8,988 nucleotides of DNA, taken from contig CADCOL010000311.1 of assembly GCA_902803015.1 (NCBI GenBank), positions 1 to 8,988 of the forward strand, read 5' to 3'. Below, one piece after another: positions 1-6,393 of this stretch. The stretch's first letter is position 1, and the number at the start of each line of letters is the position of its first letter. Below the pieces are notes generated by a model that worked only from the letters and a program-made list of their open reading frames with translations, was not told the DNA's origin and did not search any database. The stretch comes from an uncultured Lachnospiraceae bacterium (GTDB lineage Bacteria > Bacillota > Clostridia > Lachnospirales > Lachnospiraceae). The position numbers and the translations under genes were made by a program.

Positions 1-2405
1 AAAGCCTCTCCGGATCTCCGACCGAACATCTCCACGGCCTCCTCGCCTGCCTGCGTGGAATCTCCCATCAGATACACATCCGTTGTTCCGCGCCTGTCGA
101 TTGCCTCATACAGGATTACAAACGACGCATCGTTTCGATCCGCATATGTTTCTCCATTTGACGGTGAGAGAATCGTGAAACGATAATCCGACGAATCTTT
201 TAAACTCTTCGGTCCTTTTGCACGCCCCTCATCTCCAGAGTGAATCACGTCTCCGGCCTTAAGATAGAGAACCGAGATTCCTTTTTCTTTCGCAAGATGC
301 TTCACTTTCCAAAATTCATTCTCATCATCTTTTGCAATGACAGGCAGTGCAATTGCGCGAACAGTTATCTCTCCCTGCTCAAGCACCTCTTCGACTCCAT
401 TGATGTGATCCGCGTCCTCATGTGTCAGAAACCACAAATCCACTTCCTTCTCCCCCTCGTACTGAAGATACGGAACAATGATTTTCTCTCCGGTTTTTTT
501 CTTTGTGGTCGAACCGCCGTCAACCATAAATACTTTACCGCCTTCCGTGCGAATAAAGATTCCGTCGCCCTGTCCGACATCCAGAAATGTAATGCAGGCC
601 CGCTTCGGTGAGCTCATCAGAAAAACGATGCAAAGTGTCATAACCGCAAAGAAGGAAATTCTTCTTACCCCATCCGACACCATAATTCCGAGCAACTCCG
701 TCTGAAGTTTTTCCTCGGTTTCCTGAGCCTCCCCGGATTGTATTTCTTTCCTGTTTTCTTTGTTCTTCTCTTCTTGCTCTGCTGTGTGCTTTCCCCGGCG
801 AGAGCCCCCGCTGTCTCTTACCGTCACAATCCTATTTAACGTATCATACCGCGCAAGTTTCATCTTACGTTTCACCCATGCTGACACAAGGCATAATGCT
901 ACTACAAATGTAGTATAAATTAGCATCCTTCCAACCTCCGGCGTTTTTACGCAAAGATGCAAAAAGGAAACCCGGTTGACCAACCCTGCAACATATTCCA
1001 CGGCAAACAGAATGTTTCTGGTAAGAATCGTAAAAATACCTGCTCCGCGAGGGAAAACAAATGAAAAGAAAGTCAGCGCAAAAGAGCATACAAAAAGCAC
1101 CGGCATCGCGGGAATCACAAGCATGTTTAAAAGAAAGCCCGCAAGAGAAACAGATGCATAGCTTCGTAGAATCACCGGTAAGGTCGCTGCAAATACCGAG
1201 AATGAAACATAGAGTCCTTCCACCCATTTCTTTTTTCCGTTCTTTACACTTACCAGATTGGGATATACAAAGACGATTCCGAAAAACGCAAGATACGTTA
1301 ATAAAAAAGAGCTGTCCATCGCCATGAAAGGAAAGAACAGACATGTGCAAAATGCACTCAGTGCAAGTGCTGTCGGCGGATCGTATGCCTTCTTTAAATT
1401 CTTGGCAAGCAGTCTGTACGCAAACATGAATACGGCACGGAATACGGACGGTGCAAATCCTACCATGATTCCGTACAAAATAAGAATGCCGACCGTTAAA
1501 ATAAAAGAAGCTTTTTTCGGAAGCGGGAAAAAGGTAAGTATCGCATACAGGAATGCGCCGATTATGGAAATATGAAGACCGCTGATGGCAAGAATATGGG
1601 AAATCCCGCCGTCCCGAAAGAGTTCTTTCGTATCCTCGGAAAGATTCTCTTTTTCTCCGAAAAGCATAGCCGATACGATTCCGCCGTACTCTTCTCCGAG
1701 ATATGTGCAAAGTTTGCTGCTGCATTTTCTGCGCAGCCTGTAGAGAAGCTCCGGCAGACCGATATGCCTGCTGTTTCTCCATGTCGATACGCCGACAACC
1801 TTTGCATTACCAACGGTACTTCTGTTACCTTCGCCGATGTTCGCATCTTTACCGGTCACACCGGAATTCGTCTTCACTATCTCTGCATTGTACAGCGTAT
1901 AGTAATACCCCCTCGCCCGGTAATACTTCGCAGCATCGAATTCTCCGGGGTTCGTGGCTTCGTTCATCAGTGAGATGCCCCCTGCCAGATATACTTTCTT
2001 TCCGATAACATACACATCTTCAAAGTCCATACCGTCGCGGTAATCCGGAACATAGCAAACCACCCCCCGGTTTCGCAGGCGTTTTAAGTCGTCACCGGAA
2101 GGAGCTTTACCGTCTTCGTATTCGGTTGTATTTGTGGATTTGTTAGTGAATTCTTTTAAGGAATTTTCTTTGGTTTTTTCCCCGGAATCGGGTTTTTTTG
2201 AATAATCGGCAGATACACTGCATATGCTTGCCCCTTTCAGATACAGGAGCATCCTGCCGTTTTTAACTTCTTTCTTCACAATGCGTCCGCACAGGATTAC
2301 TTCTCCCGAAAGATTCTCGGGCGGATGAAGGGTTGCGACCGCATTGGCGATACAGTACAAAAGAAAGATTCCCAAAAGACAGTACCACATGAGTGGTCTT
2401 TTCAT
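1..2405 (-). CDS. comEC: DNA internalization-related competence protein ComEC/Rec2 (C-terminus cut by window edge)
   Basis: Polytopic membrane channel thought to carry single-stranded DNA into the cell during transformation, with a nuclease-like domain. I translated the reverse strand from the ATG at 2403-2405 and found 801 codons with no stop or frameshift; the reading frame leaves the window at position 1. Order of parts: one N-terminal membrane helix (about residues 5-25), an OB-like DUF4131 domain ending in an NPGEFDAAKYY motif (about 152-162), the Competence domain with HILAISGLHIS (270-280) and roughly nine hydrophobic helices to about 520, a charged linker (about 520-575), one more helix (about 585-600), and a metallo-beta-lactamase domain. 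That domain shows DVGQGDG (609-615), a VDGG motif, THEDADH (661-667, the metal-binding HxDxDH), NDAS (758-761) and GDS (781-783). GAAAGG at 2416-2421 is the ribosome binding site, 10 bases before the start. It is the last visible gene of the comEA operon, 40 bases after the GerMN gene. Two polar inserts are unusual (see findings). Perhaps a few tens of C-terminal residues are missing. Confidence 0.95.
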   Translation of the reverse strand, partial: MKRPLMWYCLLGIFLLYCIANAVATLHPPENLSGEVILCGRIVKKEVKNGRMLLYLKGASICSVSADYSKKPDSGEKTKENSLKEFTNKSTNTTEYEDGKAPSGDDLKRLRNRGVVCYVPDYRDGMDFEDVYVIGKKVYLAGGISLMNEATNPGEFDAAKYYRARGYYYTLYNAEIVKTNSGVTGKDANIGEGNRSTVGNAKVVGVSTWRNSRHIGLPELLYRLRRKCSSKLCTYLGEEYGGIVSAMLFGEKENLSEDTKELFRDGGISHILAISGLHISIIGAFLYAILTFFPLPKKASFILTVGILILYGIMVGFAPSVFRAVFMFAYRLLAKNLKKAYDPPTALALSAFCTCLFFPFMAMDSSFLLTYLAFFGIVFVYPNLVSVKNGKKKWVEGLYVSFSVFAATLPVILRSYASVSLAGFLLNMLVIPAMPVLFVCSFALTFFSFVFPRGAGIFTILTRNILFAVEYVAGLVNRVSFLHLCVKTPEVGRMLIYTTFVVALCLVSAWVKRKMKLARYDTLNRIVTVRDSGGSRRGKHTAEQEEKNKENRKEIQSGEAQETEEKLQTELLGIMVSDGVRRISFFAVMTLCIVFLMSSPKRACITFLDVGQGDGIFIRTEGGKVFMVDGGSTTKKKTGEKIIVPYLQYEGEKEVDLWFLTHEDADHINGVEEVLEQGEITVRAIALPVIAKDDENEFWKVKHLAKEKGISVLYLKAGDVIHSGDEGRAKGPKSLKDSSDYRFTILSPSNGETYADRNDASFVILYEAIDRRGTTDVYLMGDSTQAGEEAVEMFGRRSGEA

Positions 2406-2445
2406 AATTATTCTGCCTTTCGTGCTGTCGGATTAAGCCGGGGTA

Positions 2446-3417
2446 TTACGGCTCCTCTTTTAAAACAATATCCAGATTTCGTTCAAAAGATTCTTCCAGA
2501 CTCAGCGTCTCGCGGAACAAAATTTTCGAATTACCGTTTACCTGAATCTGGACACGGTTTACGTTATGCAAATCGATTAATGAATTCGCAATTGAATAAA
2601 CCACCACATCCGAAGAAATATCGCCCGGCTGTTTTAGGAATTCCTCACTTAAATTTATATAGCAGATTCCGTCTTTATTGGTAACACTTAGAATTTTCGT
2701 ATCCGGATTGATGGTCGGATAATAGCCGTTTAAAACAGGTCCTTTGATCAGCTGCTCCATTACCATCTTTTCCATCGAAACATTGGTATTGTATACAACC
2801 TGACGCTGACCGGTAATCAGATGTTTTCCGTCCTCCGTTGCAAAATAAAGCGTCACCGTTACCTTTTCATACGCATTGATTTCCTTGCCGTCGTTTTCGA
2901 CAAAGGACTCTTCATTCATAAATCCCACCGGATTTCCGAGTGAATCAATCAGTCCTTCTCCTCCCACCAGAATCTGCACATACTGCACATCCTGAATCTG
3001 TGCGAGCGAGCGCACAAGTGCGGCGCGCACCAGAATCTCTTCCGAAGGTTTCAGTTTTTGATAATCTTTGTCCAGATCCAGTGTCAGATTTCCGTCCTTA
3101 AACGTATATCCGAGAATGGCAAAATCTTTTCCGAGCGACACCTTTAATCCTTTTGATTTTGGTTCCTCTCCGAGTGCTTTAATGATTTCTTCGATACGGT
3201 CATTCGTATCATCGGAAGAAAAGACATACTTTTCACCCTGAATACGTGTTTTTTCACGATTAACGTAATAAACCGCAGTATCCTTTTTCAAAACCGGTTC
3301 GCTTGTATCTTCGCCTCTATTTGTATTACATCCGTAGGACAATGACATAAACAGCATCATTACGGCAAGTAGCAGATATCCGATATTTAATTTGCGTTTT
3401 GTTCTAAATTTCTTCAT
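2446..3417 (-). CDS. Lipoprotein with two GerMN domains
   Basis: Probable membrane-anchored extracytoplasmic lipoprotein of 323 residues. A basic N-terminus (KKFRTKRK) and hydrophobic stretch (about 12-27) lead to LSYGC with Cys30, a slightly atypical lipobox because Ser rather than Leu is at -3. After a short polar linker come two tandem GerMN-type domains, about 47-168 and 186-318. Each contains the same pattern: a short strand (LTLDLDKDY at 111-119; CYINLSEEF at 252-260), a helix beginning near residue 127 or 269, and an ending strand (VQYVQILVGG at 144-153; VNRVQIQVNG at 286-295). GerMN domains occur in Bacillus GerM, a spore envelope and germination lipoprotein, and at the N-terminus of actinobacterial LpqB; their biochemical role is poorly defined. 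It begins 27 bases after the kinase gene, with only a weak ribosome binding site (GGGA), which hints at translational coupling or low expression. The position beside a sensor kinase suggests a modulator of it, but this is inference. It is not necessarily sporulation-specific. Confidence 0.88.
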   Translation of the reverse strand: MKKFRTKRKLNIGYLLLAVMMLFMSLSYGCNTNRGEDTSEPVLKKDTAVYYVNREKTRIQGEKYVFSSDDTNDRIEEIIKALGEEPKSKGLKVSLGKDFAILGYTFKDGNLTLDLDKDYQKLKPSEEILVRAALVRSLAQIQDVQYVQILVGGEGLIDSLGNPVGFMNEESFVENDGKEINAYEKVTVTLYFATEDGKHLITGQRQVVYNTNVSMEKMVMEQLIKGPVLNGYYPTINPDTKILSVTNKDGICYINLSEEFLKQPGDISSDVVVYSIANSLIDLHNVNRVQIQVNGNSKILFRETLSLEESFERNLDIVLKEEP

Positions 3418-3444
3418 ATGCTTTGTTCCCGGCGTTTGCGTTTT

Positions 3445-4956
3445 CTACTGCTCCGTACTTTGTTTCTTTGCTTCCACAGCCTCCGCAGCTGCCTTTGAGT
3501 TTACGGCGTAATTAATCGGAACCTTTACGGTAAATGTCGTTCCATGTCCCAGTTCGGAATTCACCACAACGGATCCCCTGTGAAGAAGAATTGCATTTCT
3601 GGTAATGGCAAGGCCCAGACCGGTACCGCCGATTTCGCGGGAGTGCGATTTATCCACGCGGTAGAAACGTTCAAAAATCGACTTCTGATCTTCTTCCGCA
3701 ATTCCGATTCCGGTATCGGTAACCGTAATGGTAAAGAACTGATAATCCGCATCCAGCGTAACCTTTACAACGCCGCCCCGCTGATTGTATTTAATACCGT
3801 TCTCAATCAGATTTGTAAGCGCCAGCGTAAACTTCACTTCATCCAGTTCCGCATTTACCTGACGGATGCTTTCAAACACCATCTCCACCTGATTGCGCTG
3901 TGCAAGCGGAGACAATCTCTTGAATACGGATTCAATCAGTGCATTCACATCCACGGAGGTAATGTTGAGATTTGCGGATTTTTTATCCATTTTTACCAGT
4001 GACAGAAGGTCATTGATAATGCTGTTTTCACGGTCAATCTCATCACAGATATCGGACATGAAGTCCTTATAAACTTCAACCGGCACATCATCCTGGTTGT
4101 TCAAAGAATCCGCCAGAACCTTGACGGACGTAAGCGGGGTTTTCAGCTCATGCGAGACATTGGATACGAATTCCTGACGGGACTCTTCCATCACCTTCAT
4201 TCGTTCCATAACCTGGTTAAAGGAATCCGCAATATGCTCGGTTTCCACATAATCGTTGACGGCAATCGCCTCATCCGTAAATCCGCTTTTAACCTCACTG
4301 ATGGCATCGCTTAACCGATTGAAAGGACGAAGCATAATTCGCGGCATAAAGAACGCCACTACCAAAACAACGGCAAGCAGAAGGAATACAAAAATCCAGG
4401 AATTTCGCGAAAGGATTTCTTCGTTTTGTACTAACGTTGTAGTTGAAACGGATGCCAGAATTACGCCGACCGTTTCATTCTTCTCTTCCACCGTATTCGT
4501 AATCGGTACCGCGATTTCGATATAATCGTTTTCATTATCGTAATGCGAAAGAATCACTCCCTTGAAACACCGGATTACTTCTTCGGAAATCATGTATTTA
4601 CCGGTCGCCACATTATACGTATCTTTCAGAATCGCGTAGTTTCCGCCGATGACCATAATGCGTCCGTCATACAGATTGGCCACCTGTTCAAGTTCCGCAT
4701 TCACGACATCGGAGGAAGGATTCATTAAATAATCATAGGAAATCAAATGATTTGCAAGAATCTGCAACTGACTCTGAACGTCAGTCGTACGAACCTCAAC
4801 GGCCCGGGAAAAATAATTACGCAAAATACCGAATCGCATACCGAAACAGCACACGACTCCCACAAGTATAATGAGAACGGAGATACGAAACCTGAGACTT
4901 CTGAAAATGACAATCTTATTCAGTTCCTCCCAAAGTTTCTCAAACCACTTTCTCAT
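3445..4956 (-). CDS. Membrane sensor histidine kinase (HAMP, HisKA, HATPase_c)
   Basis: Autophosphorylating sensor kinase of 503 residues, the likely partner of the response regulator encoded just upstream. Helix 1 is about 24-40 and helix 2 about 186-206. Between them lies an extracellular domain of about 145 residues that looks like a single-Cache/PDC fold (strands near 99-110 and 145-172). A HAMP linker follows (about 207-260), passing directly into HisKA with SHELKTP, phospho-acceptor His269. The ATPase domain has the N box (NLIENGIKYN, 382-391), G1 (DTGIGI, 414-419), F box (FERFYR, 428-433) and G2 (GGTGLGLA, 443-450), so all catalytic motifs are present. There is no PAS domain between HAMP and HisKA, unlike typical WalK, making it closer in layout to PhoR or MtrB-type kinases. 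The C-terminal tail of about 20 residues is Ala/Lys/Glu-rich and outside the catalytic fold. The gene starts 17 bases after the regulator's stop; AAGGA overlapping that stop is the ribosome binding site, at a rather long 14-base spacing. The ligand is unknown. Confidence 0.95.
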   Translation of the reverse strand: MRKWFEKLWEELNKIVIFRSLRFRISVLIILVGVVCCFGMRFGILRNYFSRAVEVRTTDVQSQLQILANHLISYDYLMNPSSDVVNAELEQVANLYDGRIMVIGGNYAILKDTYNVATGKYMISEEVIRCFKGVILSHYDNENDYIEIAVPITNTVEEKNETVGVILASVSTTTLVQNEEILSRNSWIFVFLLLAVVLVVAFFMPRIMLRPFNRLSDAISEVKSGFTDEAIAVNDYVETEHIADSFNQVMERMKVMEESRQEFVSNVSHELKTPLTSVKVLADSLNNQDDVPVEVYKDFMSDICDEIDRENSIINDLLSLVKMDKKSANLNITSVDVNALIESVFKRLSPLAQRNQVEMVFESIRQVNAELDEVKFTLALTNLIENGIKYNQRGGVVKVTLDADYQFFTITVTDTGIGIAEEDQKSIFERFYRVDKSHSREIGGTGLGLAITRNAILLHRGSVVVNSELGHGTTFTVKVPINYAVNSKAAAEAVEAKKQSTEQ

Positions 4957-4970
4957 AAAATATTACGATA

Positions 4971-4975
4971 TCCTT
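4971..4975 (-). promoter_or_regulatory. Ribosome binding site of the histidine kinase
   Basis: AAGGA on the minus strand shares bases with the TAA stop of the response regulator. It lies 14 bases before the kinase ATG, longer than the usual 5-9, so kinase translation may be weaker than that of the regulator. Confidence 0.6.
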
Positions 4976-5663
4976 AATTACGCTCTTTGTAATAGTATCC
5001 GGAACCCCATTTGGTCTGTACGTAAAGAGGTTCTCCGGGGTTTTGCTCGATTTTTTCACGAAGACGTCTTACATGCACATCCACGGTTCTGACGTCACCC
5101 GGATAATCCGCACCCCAAACGGTCTGTAAAAGCTCTTCTCTGGAATATACACGGTTTACGTTCTCCACCAGGAGTTTCAAAAGATCGTATTCCTTACCGG
5201 TAACTTTGATTTCATTTCCCTGTACAAAGACTCTCTTGCCGTCCTGTACCAGTCTTAAATCACCGGAAATAATCTCTCTGCCTTCTTTCTTCGAACTTCC
5301 CGAAGCACGACGCATAATGGCTTTCATTCTCGCCTTTACTTCCAGTATATTGAAGGGTTTCGTAATGTAATCATCCGCACCGTATTCAAGGCCCATGATT
5401 TTATCCATGTCATCGCCCTTTGCGGTCAGCATGATAATCGGCACGTTCGATGTCTCCCGGATCTGCTGGCAGACCTCAAGGCCGCTCAGTTTCGGAAGCA
5501 TAATATCCAGTAAAATAATGCTGTAGCGGTTTTTGCCCGCAAGTTCCAGGGCATCTTCCCCGTCATATGCGGCATCTACCACCCAGCCTTCCTGTTCCAG
5601 ACTGAATTTCAAACCTTTTACAATCGTTTTTTCGTCATCTACAACCAACACGCGATTCGCCAT
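4974..5663 (-). CDS. OmpR/PhoB-family response regulator, WalR/MtrA-like
   Basis: DNA-binding transcription regulator of 229 residues, full length for the family. The receiver domain (about 3-118) has acidic pocket Asp9-Asp10, phospho-acceptor Asp53 in LLDIMLP, Thr80 in MLTAKG and Lys102 in TKPF. The winged-helix domain (about 130-227) contains the recognition segment GDVRTVDVHVRRLREKIE (189-206) and the wing ending WGSGYYY. These sequences resemble WalR and MtrA, regulators of cell-wall genes, but this is family-level similarity and the target genes cannot be read here. The start ATG lies 8 bases after the comEA stop, and the ribosome binding site AGGTGA overlaps that stop codon (TAG), so translation is likely coupled to comEA. 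The kinase gene follows 17 bases downstream, forming a complete two-component system. The B. subtilis walHIJ neighbours are not present here, so I do not assign walR. Confidence 0.96.
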   Translation of the reverse strand: MANRVLVVDDEKTIVKGLKFSLEQEGWVVDAAYDGEDALELAGKNRYSIILLDIMLPKLSGLEVCQQIRETSNVPIIMLTAKGDDMDKIMGLEYGADDYITKPFNILEVKARMKAIMRRASGSSKKEGREIISGDLRLVQDGKRVFVQGNEIKVTGKEYDLLKLLVENVNRVYSREELLQTVWGADYPGDVRTVDVHVRRLREKIEQNPGEPLYVQTKWGSGYYYKERN

Positions 5664-5667
5664 GATA

Positions 5668-5673
5668 TCACCT
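5668..5673 (-). promoter_or_regulatory. Ribosome binding site of the response regulator, overlapping the comEA stop
   Basis: AGGTGA on the minus strand begins inside the TAG stop of comEA (5672-5674) and lies 4 bases before the regulator's ATG. The arrangement suggests that ribosomes ending comEA reinitiate on the regulator. Confidence 0.75.
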
Positions 5674-6274
5674 ATTTCACTTTCACATACTCTTTCATAC
5701 GCTCGTACATTCCGGCCTTGATTCCCGAAACCTTCATCAGGTCCTCGCAGATTTCAAACGGTCCGTTCTTTTCGCGATACGAAATAATTGCCTTCGCTCT
5801 CGCTTCTCCGATTCCCGGAATTGCACAAAGCTCCGTCACTCCTGCGGTATTGATGTTTACTTTTCCGTCGGATGCTTCGTTCCCGGTATATACTTCCTCT
5901 CCGGGGCGCGGAATACGTACCATATCACCGTCATGTACGAAATCCGCCAAATTTACGGCATCCGTTACCGCTTCGGATGTAAAACCTCCGGCCGCCTCTA
6001 CGGCGTCGCCGATTCTGCTGCCCTCCGGCAGTGAATACAGTCCGGGGTTTAATACCTCACCGCAAACATAGACCACAATAACAACTTCTTCCGGCTCCTC
6101 ATCAGAAGAAAACTCCGTAGGAATCCGGTCACTTTCTTCTTCTACGAAACCTTCGGAAAGTACGATGTCATTGTTCGTGGGACCTAAGTTGCATGCAAGA
6201 AAAATAATACAAGACAGGGCAAATACCACCGAAATCTCGATGATACGCCTTTTCAGATTAGAGTTCCACCTCAT
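5672..6274 (-). CDS. comEA: Competence protein ComEA, membrane-anchored DNA receptor
   Basis: Binds double-stranded DNA outside the membrane and hands it to the ComEC channel. The 200-residue protein has a basic N-terminus and one membrane segment (about 11-28), an acidic linker (about 41-63, EEESD and SSDEEPEE), an SLBB domain (about 64-124, VYVCGEVLNPGLYSLPEG) and a C-terminal helix-hairpin-helix domain (about 138-198) with VNINTAG, IPGIGEARA (152-160) and FEICEDLMKVSGI. The second hairpin reads SGIKAG where GIG is more usual, a minor variation. Cys28 at the end of the membrane segment (FLACN) faintly resembles a lipobox, but Phe and Leu at -3 and -2 make lipidation doubtful. The start is fixed by the strong AAAGGAG at 6281-6287, with 6 bases between it and the ATG. 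It is the first gene of the operon that continues through the two-component system to comEC. Length and domain order match ComEA of other Firmicutes. Confidence 0.95.
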   Translation of the reverse strand: MRWNSNLKRRIIEISVVFALSCIIFLACNLGPTNNDIVLSEGFVEEESDRIPTEFSSDEEPEEVVIVVYVCGEVLNPGLYSLPEGSRIGDAVEAAGGFTSEAVTDAVNLADFVHDGDMVRIPRPGEEVYTGNEASDGKVNINTAGVTELCAIPGIGEARAKAIISYREKNGPFEICEDLMKVSGIKAGMYERMKEYVKVK

Positions 6275-6340
6275 AGTCAGCTCCTTTTATCCCGGCAAAC
6301 AGAATAAAAGTCCCTTGAACCAACTGCACTATAAGTGTAA
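6275..6340 (-). promoter_or_regulatory. Leader of the comEA operon; possible weak promoter
   Basis: Between the terminator and comEA about 66 bases remain, and an operon promoter would be expected here. A TATAGT hexamer (minus strand, 6328-6333) matches five of six bases of a -10 box, but no good -35 box lies 16-18 bases upstream, since that position falls on the terminator T tract and stem. The hexamer lies within a small imperfect palindrome, CACTTATAGTG (6327-6337), which could be an operator. The call is tentative. Confidence 0.25.
6281..6287 (-). promoter_or_regulatory. Ribosome binding site of comEA
   Basis: AAAGGAG on the minus strand, 6 bases before the ATG at 6272-6274. It is strong and well spaced, and fixes the comEA start. 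Confidence 0.85.
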
Positions 6341-6393
6341 TCAAAAAATAAAACATGCGCAAGGGGAAAATCGTTAATTTTCCCCTTCCGCAT
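6341..6393 (-). terminator. Intrinsic terminator of the argD/solute-binding protein unit
   Basis: A perfect 11-bp inverted repeat (arms 6361-6371 and 6377-6387, AAGGGGAAAAT against ATTTTCCCCTT) encloses a 5-base loop. After one mismatch (6360/6388) the stem extends by five further pairs (6355-6359 with 6389-6393). On the minus strand it is followed at once by a T-rich run (6343-6353, read TTTTATTTTTT), the classic Rho-independent form. On the plus strand no T tract follows, so it acts on the minus strand only. The 5' arm encodes the last residues of the solute-binding protein, and its TAA stop (6374-6376) sits in the loop. Confidence 0.9.

Noticed and set aside
865..1782. A 305-codon open frame on the minus strand
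   Set aside because: It overlaps comEC in another frame. Its translation is rich in Cys, Arg and Ser with no family motifs, while the comEC frame across the same bases carries HILAISGLHIS and regular membrane helices.
240..2008. Several plus-strand open frames opposite comEC
   Set aside because: All are antisense to a continuous, motif-bearing comEC frame, overlap each other, lack good ribosome binding sites and show no recognisable domains.
1..2405. A possible broken or frameshifted comEC, because no complete frame is bounded inside the window
   Set aside because: Codon-by-codon reading from 2405 to 1 shows no stop; the frame simply runs off the window edge.
2446..3417. Naming the GerMN lipoprotein gerM
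   Set aside because: It has the two GerMN domains of GerM, but the location beside a kinase and comEC gives no sign of a sporulation or germination role, so the symbol would overstate the evidence.
3445..5663. Naming the two-component system walRK
   Set aside because: The regulator is WalR-like, but the kinase lacks the PAS domain usually found between HAMP and HisKA in WalK, and walH, walI and walJ neighbours are absent.
6185..6220. ComEA as a lipoprotein through Cys28
   Set aside because: The residues before the Cys (Phe, Leu, Ala) do not fit the lipobox well, and ComEA proteins are normally held by an uncleaved membrane helix.
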